Positions 45,516 through 58,430 of a DNA stretch of 64,000 nucleotides are shown here, one piece after another. A program made the translations under genes and the position numbers. The stretch is from Isoetes taiwanensis. Taxonomy: Eukaryota > Streptophyta > Lycopodiopsida > Isoetales > Isoetaceae. The notes under the pieces were generated by a model that was not told the DNA's origin, made no database searches, and saw only the letters and a program-made list of their open reading frames with translations. Position 1 is the stretch's first letter; every line of letters begins with the position of its first letter. The stretch is taken from positions 6,615,054 through 6,679,053 of the forward strand of contig JAJEKV010000071.1 in assembly GCA_021234155.1 (NCBI GenBank), in the 5' to 3' direction.

Positions 45516-48273
45516 CCCTAATCGAACGGTTTAGGCCGTTCTGAAATCAGACGGCTGACGTTCGATGCGTAGATCCGAGAACAGTTTAGAAGGTTTTCTA
45601 TAGCGCTTTCGTTGCGTCTTTCTTGCTGGAGATCCGTTTCCGATCTAACTTTATAGCTGGAAAAACAACATATGATGCTACATGATCTTGCTTTAGTCTG
45701 TAAGCTTTTGTAACATGCTTTCTCCTGATAAAGAAAGAGCAGGGACGAACGAACAAACTTCTTAGGCTGTAAACCATTTTTCGATTTAGGGCATAATGAA
45801 GCGCTGAAAATCACCGGAAACAACATAAACAGATTTAACTTCCAGCTTCCCGGATTCTTCAGATTCTTTCACATCGGTTTCAGTTCTTTTCGACTTTCCG
45901 GTTTGAGCGAAATAATGAACACTTACAGCGGCAGATATAGATTGCAGAACATGCCGATTGCTCCAACTATCTGCATCCTAATTTATCTGGTTGGATTAGA
46001 AAGGTATGTACGGATGCGATTATTCAATTTTAGAACTGACGAAATCTTAGCGGAACGTCTAAATAAGCTAGCTTAAACAAGGATGAAAGCTTGAACTTTA
46101 AAAACCATTGTGCAGGATAATGAGCATGATCTATGATGTCAGAGAAAATTTGCAATTATGGTAACGTTAATGTGTTTTATGGAGAAACTATAATATCTAG
46201 AGCAAGCAAATCATTTATTAGTTTTTGTGTTTATTTCTGAAAGAAAATGCTTGGACAGTCTCTTTAAATGCAGAACAAGCTCTATTGGAGTCTTTATGGA
46301 AGCTCGGCCACTCCATATCAGGAACACAAGAATCTACAAGGATTAAGGCTATTCAATCTAGACATAGATGTTCTAAAAGCATTCACAAATACATAGATCA
46401 ATTATAGTTGGGATTCTAGACGTTCCGTATCTTTCTGAGAAACTTGGACAGTTATGAGAGGTTGGGTGCTTTTGCGTCGGACCATTTTACGTGCCGGGGA
46501 GCAAATCTGACAGATCATTTTGACCTTCCTCTATGCCATGGGCTCTGCAGGTGATGCAGGTTATATTAAATCTGCCTTTAGAGCGTTGCTGGAGCTTCGC
46601 AGCAAATCGTCTCAGCACATGATGAAATGCATGCCGCGCGTCTTTGGGGGATGAATTGTGAGTTACTGATTCAAGGTCAAGTTCCACTAACGATAATCTG
46701 TTTGTTGCACAAATTGATGCTATATAGTACGCCTGGAGAGACTGATATAATAAACTAAACAAGAATTACTCTATAGCAATGCACCTGGACTTTATCTACC
46801 ATACATACTTGAGAATTCTCATCGTATACTTGTGGTTAGAGGTATGAAAAGAACAGAAAAACTTTAAACTATATAACTCCTTTGTCCGCCATGCAGTTCA
46901 TCTTTAAATCGAAAATTCCCGGACGTTTTGTGTTTATTTCGGCGGTCTGGCTGTGCAACCTTAAGTGGACCGTGCTGAACGCAATGAAAGCACTAAGCCA
47001 TCAATATGGATGACATTATATAAAGGAAGAGTTATCCGGGTTACCTAATTGCTTCCAGGTCTTTTTGAACGCAGATGCTTATCGATGAGTTTGACATCAA
47101 ACGTGGAGACAAACTCTCTCGTTTTTTACTTCGTGGGATGAAGCTTGATTTTGTGCGTAGAGAAACGAAAATCAAAATATCATCTTTAATCCCACATTAT
47201 ACAATGGATCTTCGGCGGTTTGGCTGCTCAAAAAGTATAGAATTATGGCACTTTCTTATTTGAACAAACCATTTTAATATTTACTGACAAGATAACTATA
47301 AGGACTTAGACCTCAATCTTCTAATATCAATTGTTATTATAGTTTGATTTAGTCATTTGACTTCCCACCGGAGTCCGGTACAGTTGGTGCTCTTGGGTTT
47401 TGGTCAAGAGGTGGATGCAAGGCTTAGGCACTCCCAAAGATAATTTTTTGTTTCAGTAAGAGTTCACGGACTGGAATAGCTAAGAAGAATCGCATGTCAT
47501 TTCACAGTCACGGGCGAAAGAGTGAATCTTTACTCTTGTTTATTATTATGGAGATTTACGTTTAGGTGGGACAAATAAATTCTTGGCCTGCTTTTTCCAC
47601 TGCTGTACACTTTTGCATGTGTTTGAAAGAGTGGCACGATGGCCATGATGATGTGGGACAATTTTATATGATTCTATTACATTACATAGAGTTATCTGCT
47701 TTTACAAACAAGGACTTAAAATAGAACACATCATTTGATACTAATAAATATTATTTGGATGAGTTGAGGCAATAAACTTGTCCCAAATATTGTTGATCTA
47801 AATTTCAAATGAAATTGGCGTTTATAATTCTAGAACCAGTAAACGATGAGCGATGTTGAATAACTTATGTTATGTATTTATGCTCTAATATTCGGCACTT
47901 GGACCGAGAATTCATTCATTCACATGGCACAAATTCAATATTATTTATCACAACTTTCAAAATAGATTGTGGTTATAATTCCTCTAAGAACTTCAAACAA
48001 TGTTGAATAACGTATTACGGGTTACATTAACTTGAATTCATTTTACTGAACCTCACACAAAATAAATCCCTCTTGGGAAGCAACGATACCTAATGATTCA
48101 TCAGTTCATTTTACTTGACATACCTGAAAGCACCATACCAAGAAAGAGGGGCAGAGTAGCCAACAATTATCCAACAAGCACCAACAAACAACAGCCAAAA
48201 ATAAACAACAACCCTATAGTGCCCACACTTATACAATATTCTAAAAGATAAAAATTGCGTAATAGTAATTGAA
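45516..48273. other. No supported gene
   Basis: AT-rich with ORFs up to about 100 codons on either strand, none recognised. Confidence 0.4.
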
Positions 48274-48699
48274 CTATGTTTTGGAAACTAAAATGTTATA
48301 TGCTCTCAACTTATGCCCAGAGTATGGCGAGAACACCATCTGGATTAATGAATGAGATTTTGCTTGGCACATTTGTTGGGCACAATTCGAAGAGATTGTA
48401 AAATCTTTCAAAGATGCGTGAGGAAAAGGCATGGAGTGATAATCCCAAGTTTTTATAACTTTGCATAATACAAGAACAAAACGGCGTTCGAAACTGGCTC
48501 TTAGATGAATGGTGTGGTGGAGAATTATATCTGGGAGAAGCTTTGAGTAGAATAACCACGATCCTTGTAACCTCTGAAAGACCTTTGATTTGATCTTGGT
48601 AGTGCCTTCACTCTTTGATTTCAAGAGGTGTACATCAGTATCACTTATTTTAATTCGTGGGATAAATAGTATGAAAGGCTCAATTGCAGCACCTATCAC
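48274..48699 (-). CDS. Hypothetical 141-codon ORF, unrecognised
   Basis: An open minus-strand frame beginning MIGAAIEPFILFIPR. A second minus-strand frame (48311-48559) is also open and reads equally naturally. This suggests either chance or a frameshifted gene remnant. No domain recognised. Confidence 0.22.
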   Translation of the reverse strand: MIGAAIEPFILFIPRIKISDTDVHLLKSKSEGTTKIKSKVFQRLQGSWLFYSKLLPDIILHHTIHLRASFERRFVLVLCKVIKTWDYHSMPFPHASLKDFTISSNCAQQMCQAKSHSLIQMVFSPYSGHKLRAYNILVSKT

Positions 48700-51600
48700 T
48701 AAAGAAAAGACTATTGAATAGAAGACTATTCTTGGGATTGAACTATAATTTAGGTAATTGGGTAAACAATATATTAAGTTTTAAAACTCCCTATTTGCTT
48801 TATGGTTCATTTATTGTGCAAAATCCTTGATTATTTTTTTATCTCATGGTAAGTCAAACTCAGGCCGATATCTGCAAATTATGGATGGGACTACCTAATT
48901 CCAAGGTTTGCATAATTATGTGTGGACCATGCATAACTCTATATTAAGGGTGGTTATCTATTTTTTTAAGGTGAGCAATTTTTTTAGGTGCATTTACGAA
49001 AAGTTGGGTTGAGTTCAAATTACGATGAATTAAAAGAACACAATATAATTTATAAGAAAAAATCATCGAGGATTCTTGATCATCACTATTAAATGCGGAG
49101 ATGCGTAAGCCCTTGGTTCAACAACACGCAGTACGGTGAGATATTTTTAGAAAGTTAATCGCGCTTCCAATGCGCAAAATGAAGAATCGCGTTTTGAAGT
49201 TTAAGACATAAAAGCTAGTAATAACACAAAACACTAACTTAGTGGTGGGGGCTTTCGGTGATTATCGCCGAGGCAGTGAAGTTGCATACGAAACGGCATT
49301 TACTGCCGGGATGCTCTTAATTTGTTTCCTGCTGGCTTTCGATTTGGTTTCGCTTTAACAACTGGTGTAGCATATACTCAACATGAGCAGTCGCGGCTTA
49401 TGAACTGCTATGAATGCAGACAGAGGCATGAAATTCTTAGAACGCTTATGAATTAATACGCCAAACCTGGCAATTACCCTCGCGAACCCTCATTTTAAAT
49501 GGAATAGGGTAGTATGCCATTCGGATGTTTCGGGACATACGGAATTTGGAAAGGTATGAGCGTGAAGTGATGACTTTTTAGCCGATTATCCTCTCGTGCG
49601 GTAATACCATGATGGCATGAGCGTGATGGGTTGGCCTTCATTCTTTATAGCTGAGGAAGTCATAACGCATCACCAATAATTGGGACATTAAAATTGTATC
49701 ATTGCGACCTCCTTGGAAGGGGTAGGATGGATGGGATGATCAGTGGCCTTCATCAACAATATATGCCATTTGAGACCCAACATAGCGACATGAAAGGATG
49801 GGGCGATACTACCGTGAACGAATAATGCTTGTCCCCGCATATATAATTGTTAAGCGGGAACATGTCTTGATATAAGAATTATTCTAATCTTATTTCAATT
49901 CCTTTAATACTCAATCCTTACTTATTTTACCTATACTTTCAACACATCACTATTCTGAGTGCTACAAAGGCCAGCTGCTCCCGAATGGAGATGCAAAAGC
50001 TATCGCTTATAAATACTTGGAAACGATTGAGAGATTCACTTTGTTTAGGCATGAATTAGATGCCAAGACAAGATTATTGAGGAATGGATGGCTGCGTTTA
50101 ACTACCGGAAGATGGTGAGTCCTCAGGGTATTTGTGGGTGTGGTGGTGTCCCGAGATTAGGCTGGGCACATGGCACTTTAGATGAAGCATGGGATAATGT
50201 GGGGACGGAAGCACAGACTGCAGGGAGATTTTGAGAATATAGGCTGGCCAGGAGGAGATCATTACATGCTAAATAATGGTTGCATTCATCTTACATTTTA
50301 GATCCCTCTTCTTGATAAAACCTAACGTTTTAGCGGATTTCATGCTCATGTTCCCTTACAAAATCTTTCCCTTCCTCGAGATCTTTGAAAGCACCCCGAA
50401 CCGCCAAATACAAGCCCCATCCCCTATCTATTTTGAATTCGTTAATAAACATCGGGTAGACCGGTCTGGCATGCGACCTAATGTTAGACTAGAAACTTCT
50501 AATGCGAGACGTGCGTCTATCTTTGGCAAAGCTAACAAAGAGCGACCAACACATCTCTGCAATTTGAAACGCCCAGCGTAGCAGTGCACGCACAGCAGTA
50601 GCGTCACGACAAAGTATTGCTGGCAAGTACTTCCCTAACCGACATCTAGCTTTATGCATTACAGCAAGCATGGGGACCAATATTATTTAAAACATGCATG
50701 GAACTTTGGCAGGCTGGGCGTTGACGGTAGCGCCGTGTTAGATTACTCTCACATAAAGGTGCCTGGCGGCACAGGGTATCGAGGAATACGAGAAAGAAAG
50801 AAAGAAGTGATATGAATGCATTATGGTGGTGATAGCCACCGCAGAATTCACGCACTTCGTAAACGTGGAACAACATCACGTTAAACGTGTCGTTATTTCC
50901 AAAATCTTCAAGTCATCATCATCATTATCTAACATCTCGAATGGCTTGTCCATTCTTTGAAATTGGTAAAGGGATTGGCCATTGTGGCTCATCCTATTTG
51001 CAACAAAAAACCAATGAAAATCTAAGATGAAAATCCAAAAGTAAGAATAATATGAGTTGGGATAATGTGCATACGTCTACCAACAAAGATCTGATCCTCT
51101 TTTCGCGCGACAAAATTCCCTTAACTCCAAAATAAGCGGATAAATGACTTTTCCTTTGTCAATGATACTTTTGATTTTAATTTGAATCAATGGTTTTCTC
51201 CACCAACGATTTTGCACTTTTAAGGGTTCCTATTTACGGCATCGCTGCCACCTGAAACCGAAGATGGGCGTCTACAACCAACAAAGAGAATCATTGAAAG
51301 AACTTATTCAAAGTGATTTTAAGTTCTTGACTGAAGCTAAAATGACATCGATATCCTTATAATTCACTTTCCCTTATTCAAACTTTTTTTGGCATTTTAT
51401 GCTCCAGCGTTTTTTACGTCTACAAATTATTAAATTTATTGACACGAATAAAATCTTTACGCGGAATTGAATAAAACACTAGGCCGACATGTACAGGGTT
51501 CCCAGTTCTGCGCCCATGAGGTGTTGGAGGTTTTCTCTCTTCGTGCAAATCCATTTCCTTATTTTCATCACATGGTTTGAATTGCTTGTGATACAAAAAT

Positions 51601-52564
51601 AGAAATGTGGACAACACAACATTCTTGAATCTCCCTATGATTGTCAACCATTTGCATGCGAGCGATGCCACAAACTTTCTTTAAACCAACCTATATGTAG
51701 AATAATATAGCTGCTAAATAAATAGTTAATCACGGTTACAACGAAAAGATGAGAATTATCTGCAGGTCAAGTAATCATCTCAAGTACTTGAGCTACCATC
51801 TGGTGCAATGCAAAGATAAGGTAAAGACATAAAACCCCAAAATAGTACATTGTGGTTATTGTGGTGAAGTTGGTAGAAAGTACCAGCGTATTGTTGATGA
51901 TTATTTCCGTAGATGACTGGCATTGTTGGGAGGCGACATATCGTAGTATTTTGTTTAGAACCTGTGAACTGTGAAGAATGGTTAGGCACAACATCAAACT
52001 CAGTTCCCGATGATTGGCTGCTGATGCAAAACAAAGCGAATCGGCATGTTATCAAAAATTAGATGACCGAAACGCCAGAAAGTAAATTACCTGGTGTAAT
52101 CAATCATGACAACAAATCTGAAAGCGGTGAGAGGGTGTTAAGGTTGTGTGACGAGCTAAAGAGTTGAAGAGCTAAATGGTACGGTGTTTACTTTGGGCTG
52201 GATCAATTAGAATAAGAACTGCTTGGCTTGAAATTGAGCTAAAGGCATGTGAAGACTTCTTTCTTTGGAGATTACATATGAAGACGTAAAAAACCAAAAT
52301 AACAATGCTTGTAAAAGTTTTCATTCGGAAAGCAAGCATAAATCCAGATTTTCATAATTGTTCATCTAGTATTGATTCTGAATACTCTGTTATTAAAATG
52401 TGTGTACTTTAAGTAAAAGTAGAATCTAGATATATAAGGGTATAAGAATCTAATAAATTAATTGTTAACAAAGCTTTTGCTGAAAGAGCTCCCTCAAATG
52501 CATAATTTAACCTTTAACAAAATTGAAAAAGGAATTACTCGACAATCATTCCCACAATGCCTAT
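48700..52564. other. No supported gene
   Basis: No ORF above about 100 codons and no domain. A short (CAT)n run lies near 50915-50930. Confidence 0.4.
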
Positions 52565-52819
52565 TCATCGCCGACCCTTATGTTTACAAATAAGCGGAGA
52601 CATACTTGAATCAAGCTTAGCGAGCAATTTCCGGTTCTCGGTGGATGAATAGGGGCCTCTTGTATTGAAAATGATTTCATCGCTTCCAGGAACTTGCAGA
52701 TAGGTGCACGAAATGGTTGAAGGATTCTTCTTGGAATTTTTGGAATGACAATCGGTGGCGGCCCTGGTTCTGCGCCAGGTGTCGGTGATCGTCGCCGTCC
52801 AAACGTCCCGCCCGCCCAT
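52565..52819 (-). CDS. Possible first exon behind a telo-box; unknown product
   Basis: The ATG at 52819 (MGGRDVWTATITDTW) is preceded at once by AACCCTAAAACCCA (52820-52833), a telo-box-like motif typical of plant 5' leaders. The surrounding bases are G+C-rich compared with the flanks. The frame is open for 84 codons to TAG, ending CKHKGRR. A longer overlapping frame begins at 52901. The telo-box argues for the 52819 start. No domain recognised; later exons, if any, would lie to the left. Confidence 0.35.
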   Translation of the reverse strand: MGGRDVWTATITDTWRRTRAATDCHSKNSKKNPSTISCTYLQVPGSDEIIFNTRGPYSSTENRKLLAKLDSSMSPLICKHKGRR

Positions 52820-53787
52820 TGGGTTTTAGGGTTCGCTTCCTCCAGCGTATTACGGGTTTTGGTGATGCATTAATGCGACATTGTCGTAATGAAATAAACA
52901 AAATTCAAAATATTTGTTTTCAATATAAGCTATCTTTGCCTCAAACAATAACTCATCAGCCCCAAAAAGCTCAAAGGTAAAATATCTAGAAGCGAAGTGT
53001 GACTGAATCCTAAAGGCGCGAATTCATAACGAGGTCCGGCGAGGGAACCAGTGTTTGGCTTTAGATTCGCGCCGTGGGCCAACTTGGAAAATTCTTCCGG
53101 ATGTCTGGGTGATTTGAGAGTTAGGTGTCGAAACTACTAAAAGCGTTTGGTGTCTTGAGTTCACATTCAACTCAAAGAAATTGCTATTTAGAGGCAAGTT
53201 GTTGCAAGTTTTGAAATGCCCGATTTTAAGTTTTTGGAGCTATTTTTTGGTTATAAAAGAACTTAAAATAGCATGGTTACAGCTAGTAGATCCGACAGAT
53301 TGAATTGCAAATCTGGGATTTTCGGTAACTATCATAACTTCACTTTCTCTTTGATAGAAGAACTTGTAATACCCTATATCTTCAAATTCTATAAAAACAA
53401 AAGTGCAAACTAGTGGACCGATCTTTCAATCACTAAGTTTCAAAATAAGGAAATCGGGGAAGTTATTGTCACGTGGTACGGGGGAGGCACTGGTTATTAC
53501 GGTATACAGGCATAGGCCCAGGTTTGTGGGATTTCATCTTTTACACATATTTCAAGAAATGAACTGATAGAATTCCCTATGAAGGTGCCATCGCTAGAAA
53601 TTTATTATTGGTGGTGTGAGAATGGTTTTGCTCTTGGGATATGGGTGGTGAGAGCTGGATGTGTGTGGCTGCTTGGGTTAATAGGGAGTATTTTATTTAT
53701 CTCTTCATTAGTGGAAGTGAGAATTACAATTCGAAGGAGACGATTCAACTTGTGTACGACTTTACAACAATTTAAAGCTTCTGACCT

Positions 53788-54330
53788 TTGTGTATAAGTC
53801 CTCCCTGCATGGGATGGTTAGCATACCCAACAAGTAAAAAAACGGCAATTACAAAACCTGGTAAAATGAATGAATGGTGGTTTCGGTGTTTTGAAATCGA
53901 AACCTTGGCCATTGGATCTCGTCTTCTCCCAATAGTCGATGCACATGGGTCGCATTGGCAAAGCGAGATTAAATTCTCCACCGCTATGACTCATGGACTA
54001 CATGCATCTGATATATTACAGGGATTTAGGAATTTGATTGCGATAGCAATCAGCAAGCTCAAATCAGCTGAGTGGCAGAAACAAGGCGTGGCAGCACCGT
54101 CTACTCCAGTCCATGCACATAGCAAAAAGCGGCGGATGCGATGCGTACGTTATTTTCTTTTGTTCTTAGCGGTGCGTGTCGAAGCCGCAGCCGTCTTCGG
54201 CTTCGTGGTTTGCACAACACAACAAATCAACCAATCAACACGCCTGACCAGTCAATTCTACCATCGAGAAAGCTATTTCTTTTCTGAAACCTTATGGGAT
54301 ATAAATGTATATAAATTGGTCAATTATTAG
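53788..54330 (+). CDS. Hypothetical 180-codon ORF, unrecognised
   Basis: The longest frame outside the low-complexity tracts. The N-terminal part (MNEWWFRCFEIETLAIG region) and a later hydrophobic stretch (VRYFLLFLAVRVEAAAV) are visible, but no known domain. The opposite strand has a 69-codon frame with a hydrophobic segment (ILPGFVIAVFLLVGYA) over 53772-53981, so even the coding strand is uncertain. Confidence 0.25.
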   Translation: MCISPPCMGWLAYPTSKKTAITKPGKMNEWWFRCFEIETLAIGSRLLPIVDAHGSHWQSEIKFSTAMTHGLHASDILQGFRNLIAIAISKLKSAEWQKQGVAAPSTPVHAHSKKRRMRCVRYFLLFLAVRVEAAAVFGFVVCTTQQINQSTRLTSQFYHRESYFFSETLWDINVYKLVNY

Positions 54331-54950
54331 GTGGAGCCATTGAATTGGCGTGTTAACAATGTTAGGTTGGGCAACATGAATTGCAGGTGGGTTGAAATAT
54401 TGCGGACTTCTTTTTATAGCTTTTACGTTTGTTTGGATGCTCATTCCATGGCGCGGAACAAGGCAAGGGGCTAATCTGCTGAGCTCATGAGCAATTAAGA
54501 GCTGGTGCATAAAGTGAATTGAAAACAACAATTTCGGCGGAAAATTGCTTAAATGGGCGGGGCGGGTCCATCTCTACTAACGCCGCCAACATTCGCCAGG
54601 CGTAGAAACTTCCGTCTGATGGATATGCCCAGTTGTTCCCATCTATAAAGGCGGTGACCCAGCACTACAACAATCATGAAACCAGTTGGTGTTTACAAAA
54701 TGCCGTTACAACACCCAGCAGTTAGCGAAATGCCCAGCGAGAGGCGAGACCGGGCCCTCACCGAGGCGGGATTACCAGTTGGGCTTGCTCGGCCGTACGA
54801 CTGCATCTTCATTGCGAGCTACGTTTGAGCGGCCCGAGGAACTTGGGCGGGATCCTATATTGTTGCCGTGGTTTTGCAAAAGCATTTATTACTGGGAAAA
54901 AGCTTATGGGCAAGATGCGGCGGTAGGTTGGTAGATTTTAGAATCGATTA
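54331..54950. other. Start of a G+C-rich stretch
   Basis: From about 54540 the sequence becomes more G+C-rich (GGGCGGGGCGGG near 54555). An 82-codon plus-strand ORF lies at 54686-54934; nothing recognised. Confidence 0.35.
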
Positions 54951-55457
54951 ATGCAGGGCTTTATGAAAGATGCTGGCGAATTAGGTTCACGACCCGACAA
55001 GCCAACATATTTGATAGTAGTATCGAGGTTTACGCCCAGAGACCCCTCTCTCCCCCCAACATTGTTTGGGCTTTGCATTGAAATCAATTGGAAACGACAC
55101 AGCGATAATGAAAACCAGACTCCACCTTCTCTACCGGATCATCAGCGGTTAATATCTCTTGTTGACTCTAACTACACCAACGGAACAATACAACATCCTG
55201 ATGCCACGGACTACAGCCCCATCAAGCGGCCCGATATGCCCGTCAACCTTAAGACTAAAGGTGGTTTCATATCATCTTCCGGCGATGGGGATCCCTCCTT
55301 CCGTGCAGGAAAGGATGTGGAAGTAGAGACCACGCTACAAATGTTGGGAGTGGGTTTCAGGTCTGCCCCATGCCTTTGGGACGCATCCATGCGGGCTGCG
55401 GTTGCGTGGGAGGCGCTGTATGCGTGCAGAAACAATGGTTGGGCGGGGGTTGTGTGA
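54951..55457 (+). CDS. Hypothetical 168-codon ORF in a G+C-rich stretch
   Basis: Plus-strand frame with a balanced composition (segments such as DHQRLISLVDSNYTNG and DMPVNLKTKGG), then GDGDPSFRAGKDVEVET. More plus-strand frames follow (55566-55793, 55811-56191), so this may be one broken gene or retroelement ORF interrupted by indels. No domain recognised. The plus-strand copia-like LTR fragment at 56.3 kb makes a copia gag or pol remnant conceivable, but no motif supports it. Confidence 0.3.
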   Translation: MQGFMKDAGELGSRPDKPTYLIVVSRFTPRDPSLPPTLFGLCIEINWKRHSDNENQTPPSLPDHQRLISLVDSNYTNGTIQHPDATDYSPIKRPDMPVNLKTKGGFISSSGDGDPSFRAGKDVEVETTLQMLGVGFRSAPCLWDASMRAAVAWEALYACRNNGWAGVV

Positions 55458-56289
55458 GTTGGACCCACATCGGTCGCGCGTTCAAAGTCTTAGTGGGCAT
55501 TCTTTTATCACGAGGTTGAAGTATGGACCCGGTAGGCCCTCCCTCGGCCGCAGAATAACTTAGGCTTGAGTCTGAAAAGCACTAAAGATACAGCCCAAAG
55601 TGAAATCCTGATCCATATCAAAGATTCACAGGAAACGGGATTCTTGCCTCTTTCCAGGCGGCCCTTGGTCCTTACATTGTCTACCCGAGGAAAGGTGTGG
55701 TCAACATGGTTGCTAGATCTCCCCAAACCCAACATAATAGACAGTAGACCTAGCCTCAAAGACCTCGGAAGAGAGAGCTCAATGGATGGCTAGATGAATG
55801 ATAGAACGCGGTGCATACATGTGCAAGCAGTGAGATCGCCATAGCTTGGAAGGGCAATATCTTGGCGGCATGTCAAGCAGGCTTTGGGATGCAGGCGGCC
55901 GCCAGGCAGGTCGAGGCCGACTGCCGGTGGCCACATAGAGTCCCGCGTTGGAGCGAGAATTTTAATTGCTGCCTTACTTACCCATATGAAAAACTGGGCT
56001 GTTGCGCCTCCGTGCGAGAGCACATCATCTTGGGTGAGACGGGCAAATGGTTGGTGAGCCTGTCGGGGCGAATACTGTCAATCAGCAAATGGAGTGGTGA
56101 GGATGAATCGCCACCGCTTAAAGTTTACTTGACTATGATCCAAATGGGACGGCGCTGTCGCGTTGGTCGGGCTGGCCGACGCTACATGTGACGTGCCGAC
56201 GCGACGTAAGATGCGGATGCTAAGGATCGCGCTGGGAGGTCATGGACATCACGAGATGTACCATATCACCGGTTGCGCGACATGTACGC
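55458..56289 (+). other. Plus-strand ORF chain, unassigned
   Basis: Frames at 55566-55793 and 55811-56191 continue the same strand as the 168-codon ORF. They may be shifted pieces of one coding region. No recognisable motif. Confidence 0.3.
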
Positions 56290-56500
56290 GTTGCCCTATG
56301 ATGATATATACACTTGTGGTTTGGCCGACATTCTTGTCACCTCCGCACGGTTTTCCCTCGAAAACCGCCAGGCGGGAGTTTCTTCCGAGAAAGTAATAAG
56401 TTTGTTAGCTCCTTCACCGTTTGGGTCCCATAGGCGATTCAGTTCGATGGAGAAGAATAAAAGAATAAATTTCTATTCTATTCTATTAAAAATATATAGA
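56290..56500 (+). repeat. Copia-like LTR fragment, copy 2
   Basis: Matches 3440-3620 in order: ACCTCCGCACGG, GTTTTCCCTCGAAAACCG, AGTAATAAGTTTG, TTAGCTCCTTCACC and TTTGGGTCCCATAGG. It ends in an ATTCT microsatellite at 56471-56487. Confidence 0.5.
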
Positions 56501-57300
56501 AATGCCCTTTCGCGTAAATACTTATTATTTCGTTCAACGTTGGTGTGAACATCAATGTTTTATGCGTTATTTTAAACAAGGCTGGACATTCTAAATTGAG
56601 ATGTTGTGTTTTAGCCTAAAGTTCAGGGTTCCGAAATACGTAGCTTCAGATGGAGAACTTACATGGCATCTTATATAACGTAGGCACGATCCATGCTAAG
56701 AATATTGATAATAATTGGATGTTGTATTATCAGGGGCTAATCTAGTGTTTATAACCTTTGCGCTAGGATCAATTAGAAATGCCAATACTTATCAAACCAA
56801 CGAATTGCGCAGTAGCATGGTCAGTAGATATTTTTGTGAAAAGAATGTAAACTATTAGTTTTGATTTAGGACTTTCATGCTTGTGCTTGGTCTCTGCGGA
56901 CGATCAAAACCCATTCCATTCTATTGCTTTTTCATTGAAATATATTGAAATATATCATAAATTAGGACTTGGAGAAGCTCCATGTAATCTGCCCAGGGAG
57001 ACTCATAAGTTCAAATAGTTCAGGGAACTATTTCCAATGCACTTCAAGGATCAGCGCCGTAGCCACTTCCCTTGAAGTTGCATTGGATTGATTAGCCATC
57101 CAGGTGGTTTGTGCGCTCTAGTTAAAGGCAGAATGGGAGAAACGAGGGATGGGAAGGTTGTAAGTATTGCTTTGCATGGATGGACTGTGGAATGCAGTTA
57201 ATTGTCCACTTTACTTCACGGAGTACAGTTGTGGGCAAATGTAGAAGTGAAAAGCGAAAATGAAAAACCTATTACTTGAGCTGTGGTCGTTTTTTGTTTG
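56501..57300. other. No supported gene
   Basis: AT-rich. A perfect hairpin AAATAGTTC-AGG-GAACTATTT lies near 57013-57033, of unknown meaning. Confidence 0.4.
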
Positions 57301-57500
57301 GGAATTAGCCAAAGGGCGCTTTGGTCCCTTCCATTCCTTCCTGTCCCATTGGGCTTCCCTTCCCTATTTCCTTCCATTCATTCTCCATCCATTCTTTATT
57401 CCATATTCCTCCATTTTCCTCTGTCCCTTTCCCACTTTCCCTTCTCCCCATCCATTTCTTGTTCTCCCTTCCTTGCTTTTCATCATTTTTTGTCCTGCTC
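57301..57500. repeat. Pyrimidine-rich tract (CTTCC/CATTCC)
   Basis: Plus strand is mostly C and T: CCTTCCATTCCTTCC, TCCATTCTTTATTCC and similar. The plus-strand ORFs across it are composition artefacts. Confidence 0.85.
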
Positions 57501-57513
57501 TACTTTGAAGAAG

Positions 57514-58160
57514 CGGCATTGTCAATATATTAAAAGAGTGGTATGTTACAAAACAAGGCAGGAGGCGCTGGCAGGCTGATACCTGAGCACTCACAGCCGA
57601 GCTCCGGGCGCAGCTCTTCTTTGGCTGCAAACCGACCATCACCATCACGTACCGGAAGTTGCATGGAATGAAAGCGAGCTTCCGGCTCTGCTGTCAGGAA
57701 CGCAAAACTGAAACTAACTTGTACGAGGTCGGGGAATCGAGGAAACATCATTTGCCAAATCCCCAAAGATCCACAACGCCGCCCGGCTTCCGATAACCAC
57801 ACCAGCTTCAGCACAGGTGCAGGCTTCTTGCCGCAAAAGGCGATAACGATGGGATACATGACGAAGAACAGCTGGCGTACGATTAATCTCACTGGCGGAT
57901 CCCCTAACCCAATCGAGGCGACACGCAAGTGAGAACGCCAAGCGAACAATGCTCCACGGTCTCACAATGAAGGCCACAATAGGCGAAGGGAGCTCACGGC
58001 CTAAAAGCCGCGATTTCTGGGACATTGACCACGATACGGTTGCACCGCGCCGCGAACCTCCCCGGCAGGTTGGTGACGTGCGCGTTATGACGGGAAATGG
58101 GGCCGGAAAGGCTGGCAGAGACCCGCACGAAGGCGATTGTCAATCATAATAACCGAAGCC
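57514..58160 (-). mobile_element. LINE 3' fragment with zf-RVT remnant
   Basis: On the minus strand near 57985-57930 the frame reads CGLHCETVEHCSLGV, the C..C...ET.EH..C pattern of the zinc-binding segment at the C-terminus of plant LINE reverse transcriptases. Downstream the strand ends in the complement of CATTGTCAATATATTAAAAG (57516-57535), shared with the poly(A)-tailed fragment at 35.3 kb. The two minus-strand ORFs here (57530-57949, 57714-58025) are shifted pieces of this segment. No poly(A) is left; a pyrimidine-rich tract takes its place. Confidence 0.65.
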
Positions 58161-58430
58161 TGGGTGGCAAGACGCGCAAAGTAAGAAGGCAACATCCGGA
58201 TGAACCTTCAAACGAAAGAATACCACCCACATCATCACGAGGGACTATAGGTATGTGTAGCGGAATACTCCCGCCCTTGTTCCCGGGAATGGCGTTCTTT
58301 TCAGGCGAGCTCGAAAGAACTCCTGAAGCCTGGCCCGACCACCAATACCAATCCTCTGAGAAATTGAGCATTGACTCGCCCTCCATGAACGTCAGAGCAT
58401 GCAGTGCTTGACCAAGAACAGTCTGCCTTC
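58161..58430. other. No supported feature
   Basis: May continue the LINE 3' fragment upward, but no motif is seen. Confidence 0.35.

Noticed and set aside
56935-57033. Hairpin AAATAGTTC/GAACTATTT as a transcription terminator
   Set aside because: A short perfect hairpin without a neighbouring gene in eukaryotic DNA is not evidence of termination.
57260-57579. Ser/Pro/Phe-rich plus-strand ORFs
   Set aside because: Artefacts of the pyrimidine tract at 57.3-57.5 kb.
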